From positions 2,547,001 to 2,611,000 of the forward strand of contig NC_135361.1 of NCBI RefSeq assembly GCF_051622035.1: a stretch of DNA of 64,000 bases. The letters run 5' to 3'. The number at the start of each line of letters is the position of its first letter. The stretch's first letter is position 1. The DNA comes from Arctopsyche grandis (lineage: Eukaryota; Arthropoda; Insecta; Trichoptera; Hydropsychidae). Both the position numbers and the translations under genes were made by a program. Positions 61,089-64,000 of the stretch are shown one piece after another. The notes below the pieces were generated by a model. It did no database searches, was not told where the DNA came from, and saw only the letters and a list, made by a program, of their open reading frames with translations.

Positions 61089-63271
61089 CAGTGGCGGACT
61101 GGGACTGAAATTAGTACATGCCAGGTGTCAAAGGGGCCCCACCCAGGGTTAAAAAAATTGTCCCCCCCCCATATAAAAAAAATTTCTTCTTTCCATCACG
61201 CTTAAAATTAAGGGTAAAAAAAATAAAATTTTCAAAAATGGGAATAAACATATTTAAGTACAAGAAAAATGGCAAAAGCAAAATAGATCCATAAATTACA
61301 TTTCTTTTTAACCCTTGTCCTAGGTAAATAGAATGCGGCATAAAAGCGGCTTTTCCTTTGGTAGAAAACAATCAGGGACGTCATTTCAGCTTTTTCTTGG
61401 GGGGGGGGGGGGCAGGCAAAGATTGGTCAAATTGAATTTTTTTTCAAAAAATCTGTTTTATATCGGAATAAAAATGGAAAATATTTTTTGCATACACCTT
61501 ATTGAGTTATAAAATATGACAGAAATAAGCTTATTTTTAATAAAATAATTAAAAAAAAATATTATGTAAAAGTGAAAAAAGCGCCGCAGGCGAAAATTTT
61601 TTCCAAAAATTTTCACATGGTCAACAAAAATCGACCATCAAACTGAGTCACTAAAAAACTATCAATTAACTTAATTTCTACTGACTGTCTTTTCACTTTA
61701 TCTATGTACATACATACATATATATGTACGTAATAACAATAGATAAAGTTTTGTGATCATGCGAAAATTCGAACTCGGAATCGATCACTGATCACGTTTA
61801 CATAATATAGAAAAATGTGTGCGGCTCTGTGTGTTTTTGTGTGTGTCTTTATTATTTTTATTATTTTATATATGTATATATAAAATTATTTTTATCTCAA
61901 CCAGAAGTAGTACTTTTACCCTATAAGATCGAGGTATTTTTATTTTTTTCTCGGAAAATTTTCGACGTATTGAACTGACATTTCATATCTATAATTATAA
62001 ACCAAATGCCAAGTTATATACATACATATATAAAATTTCGTGAACACCCGTTAACCGAAAGTGACAGTTTACTCCTGTTGGCAGTTTACCGGATATTTCT
62101 TCCACTATTTTAATCGACCCTTTAAATATGTCTGCTCTTCACGATTTTATGTATAATTCCTTGTATCAATATGATGAAAATATAATAACAAAAAAATCAT
62201 CAAATTTAATTAACCAGAAGTGGGATTTTTTCCTCTTAAAAAAGAAAAAAAAATTTACCACAACCCTGAACGCATCAAGCTGAAAAATTATATTTGTATT
62301 CTTTATGTACTAAATTTGATAAGGTTTTGGTCAGAAAGCAATTTTATTAAATAACTAAAACTTTTTTTGAACCGAATTCGTTACACATTAAGTTTAAATC
62401 CATCTCATTCGTTGTTTTGTGAGAGAATGGACGTCTGCAAATACATAAAATAAAACTACGAGAAATAAAATCATTTGTGATTGAACCGATTCAGTAAAAT
62501 ATTAATTTAAAATCTTTTTTGAAAACAAAAAATATACGAACTTTCGGAAAAATAAACGTTACACAAAATCAAGTAAAGGGGACCTTTCTAACGATTCGCT
62601 CCATAGGATGAACAATTTCTAAGAATTTTACCCAAGGCTTACCACTTAAAAACCAAAATATACTTGCTTTGAAATAATTTTTTTTTTTTCAAAGCACATA
62701 GCAGCGATTATTTTATTAGTTACCCAAAAGTAACATACATAGGAAATAAACGTAGCATTCATATATCCATAGTATCTCATTAATCATTAAATTCATAATA
62801 TTTTCTAAATTCACACTATTCCTTAATTTAGGGGGACGAGTGTCCCTCTATGCCCCCCCCCCCCAAAATACGTTCATGAAAAAAATGTATAATATTTTCA
62901 ATTAATGTTAATCGAAAATCGAGATTTTGGGGAGGGGGCCCCAAATTGGTATATACATAATATTGAGGTTAGAAATGGGCCCAGCAAAAGAGCCCACGCA
63001 AATGTTGAAACTTACATTTCGAGCCTAATAAAAAAAAGTTAACCGATCTTTGGGCTGTTAAAGCAGGTATTAGTTGTTTGTGTATATCGTAAGAAATTTG
63101 TTTTGTTGAAATACCCAAACTTTAGCTCCCTAAGTGCAAGATCCTATAAATTTTTACACACTTGAAATAGTTAAAAAGTTATTTAATTTTACTGAGGGCC
63201 CATATTTTCTAACAGATAGTGGGGCCCACATGCCATCGGGCATGTTCGCTTGTATGGCCAGTCCGCCACTG
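61089..63271 (+). mobile_element. 2.2-kb composite hAT-type element with exact 8-bp duplication
   Basis: Ends CAGTGGCGGACTGG (61089-61102) and CCAGTCCGCCACTG (63258-63271) are perfect 14-bp inverted repeats, flanked by TGTGTATA on both sides (61081-61088, 63272-63279). The interior has homopolymer runs (G at about 61400-61413, C at about 62856-62868) and a 600-bp segment shared with 39330-40110. I find no transposase-like ORF. It appears to be a non-autonomous element that has captured or been invaded by another repeat. Confidence 0.85.
61680..62300 (+). repeat. Dispersed repeat R-A, copy inside the 2.2-kb hAT element
   Basis: It is colinear with 39330-40010, from TTTATCTATG...TGTGATCATGCG to GAAGTGGGATTTTTTCCTC. 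It explains much of the interior of the composite element. Confidence 0.65.
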
Positions 63272-63279
63272 TGTGTATA

Positions 63280-64000
63280 TATGTATATGCTATCATTTTA
63301 GTGTTGTTTTGTGTCGCGGTAGTTTGCGGGTTAAGTCCATTTTCGTCGTTAAAATTGCCATTTTGGCGAACGGTTCGTCTCTTATCTCCGACCTGGTTTC
63401 CCGAACATCCCATATCTTCGTGTGATTTAGCGTTTCGTCCTTTTTACATAAATTTTCCAATACTCGTTCATGTATAAATATGTACATATATATATACATA
63501 TGTACATACGAAGTATACGCAACCGTTTGCATAACTTTTATGATCCACCCACTCAACACCCCCGGAGAAAAAGTATTCTAATTACAGTTTTCGCGTGGAT
63601 AAAATATAATTAATAATGTGGCTTGATTTACTTTATGGGGGCGAGTTGTCGCAACGGCCTCATTCGATATTTAATAGATAAGCATTTAGATTCAAGTTTT
63701 ATATTGGTTATTTTATTCAACTTTATTTAAATATGTTTTTCAAATTCCTTATTATATCTGAAGACAGTTGGATTTTATTCATATCTGTTCCCTAGTGCCT
63801 TTGTGTTGGGATCTTTGGTTTTCAACTCCCTGGGAAAGAGAATCCCGAAGACGCAAAAATTTTGGGCCCCAGAAAATTATAGGGTTTTGCGAAAGTATGT
63901 TATCTTTTGGCAATTAGGGCTTAAACAAACGTGCTCATGAACTCCCCCCTCTCGAGAGCTGTTCGACTCCTTAACTTACTGGCACATTACTTGGACCTCT
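63280..64000. other. No recognisable gene
   Basis: CATATG tracts near 63480-63510; nothing else assignable before the window ends. Confidence 0.45.

Overview
This is nuclear DNA from a eukaryote, almost certainly an insect. It is very AT-rich, full of CATATG/ACATACAT-type tracts, gene-poor, and crowded with short non-autonomous DNA transposons, SINEs and the 3' ends of non-LTR retrotransposons. I cannot fix the order; no rRNA, tRNA gene, CRISPR array or bacterial operon is visible.

One protein gene is well supported, on the + strand at about 26.0-31.9 kb. I model three coding exons: a 20-codon first exon (26007-26066, Kozak ATG, phase-0 donor), a 4.5-kb central exon (26906-31430) and a short last exon (31564-31742). 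The product is about 1587 residues: a long, low-complexity, probably disordered cytosolic protein with a polybasic N-terminal patch and a hydrophobic C-terminal tail that looks like a membrane anchor. Intron retention would give a second C-terminus without the anchor. I do not recognise the family well enough to name it. A GC-rich block at 35.6-36.3 kb ends in a good splice donor and may be the promoter and first untranslated exon of another gene.

The rest is mostly mobilome. (1) hAT-type elements with 8-bp target duplications: a 133-bp hairpin MITE family (3958, 37343, 37491, 50577), a 772-bp element (9409-10180), a 297-bp element (41773-42069) and its 3.3-kb relative (13126-16423) enclosing a LINE fragment, and a 2.2-kb composite (61089-63271). 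(2) piggyBac-like TTAA MITEs (127-662, 22359-22625, 37820-38366, 36353). (3) Two near-palindromic foldback elements (18875-19277, 40214-40566), one with a 9-bp duplication. (4) A pogo/mariner-like TA MITE (35043-35405) and several TIR candidates. (5) tRNA-headed SINEs (7735, 21030, 57187, 59615) whose 3' hairpin plus TAAA tail resembles the tail of a LINE at 21608-22140, suggesting a SINE/LINE partnership. (6) LINE pieces: a PHD-finger ORF1 (14752-15595, minus), and reverse-transcriptase C-termini at 24758-25255, 21943-22131, 50803-51300 (minus) and 53843-54151 (plus).

Nested insertions order the events: a LINE inside a hAT element, two hAT MITEs side by side inside LINE coding sequence, another in a LINE 3' UTR, and a foldback in another copy of that UTR. 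Homologous uninterrupted copies in this same window show several empty sites. I found no evidence of a novel enzymatic or defence system; the notable material is transposon structure and the unidentified tail-anchored protein.
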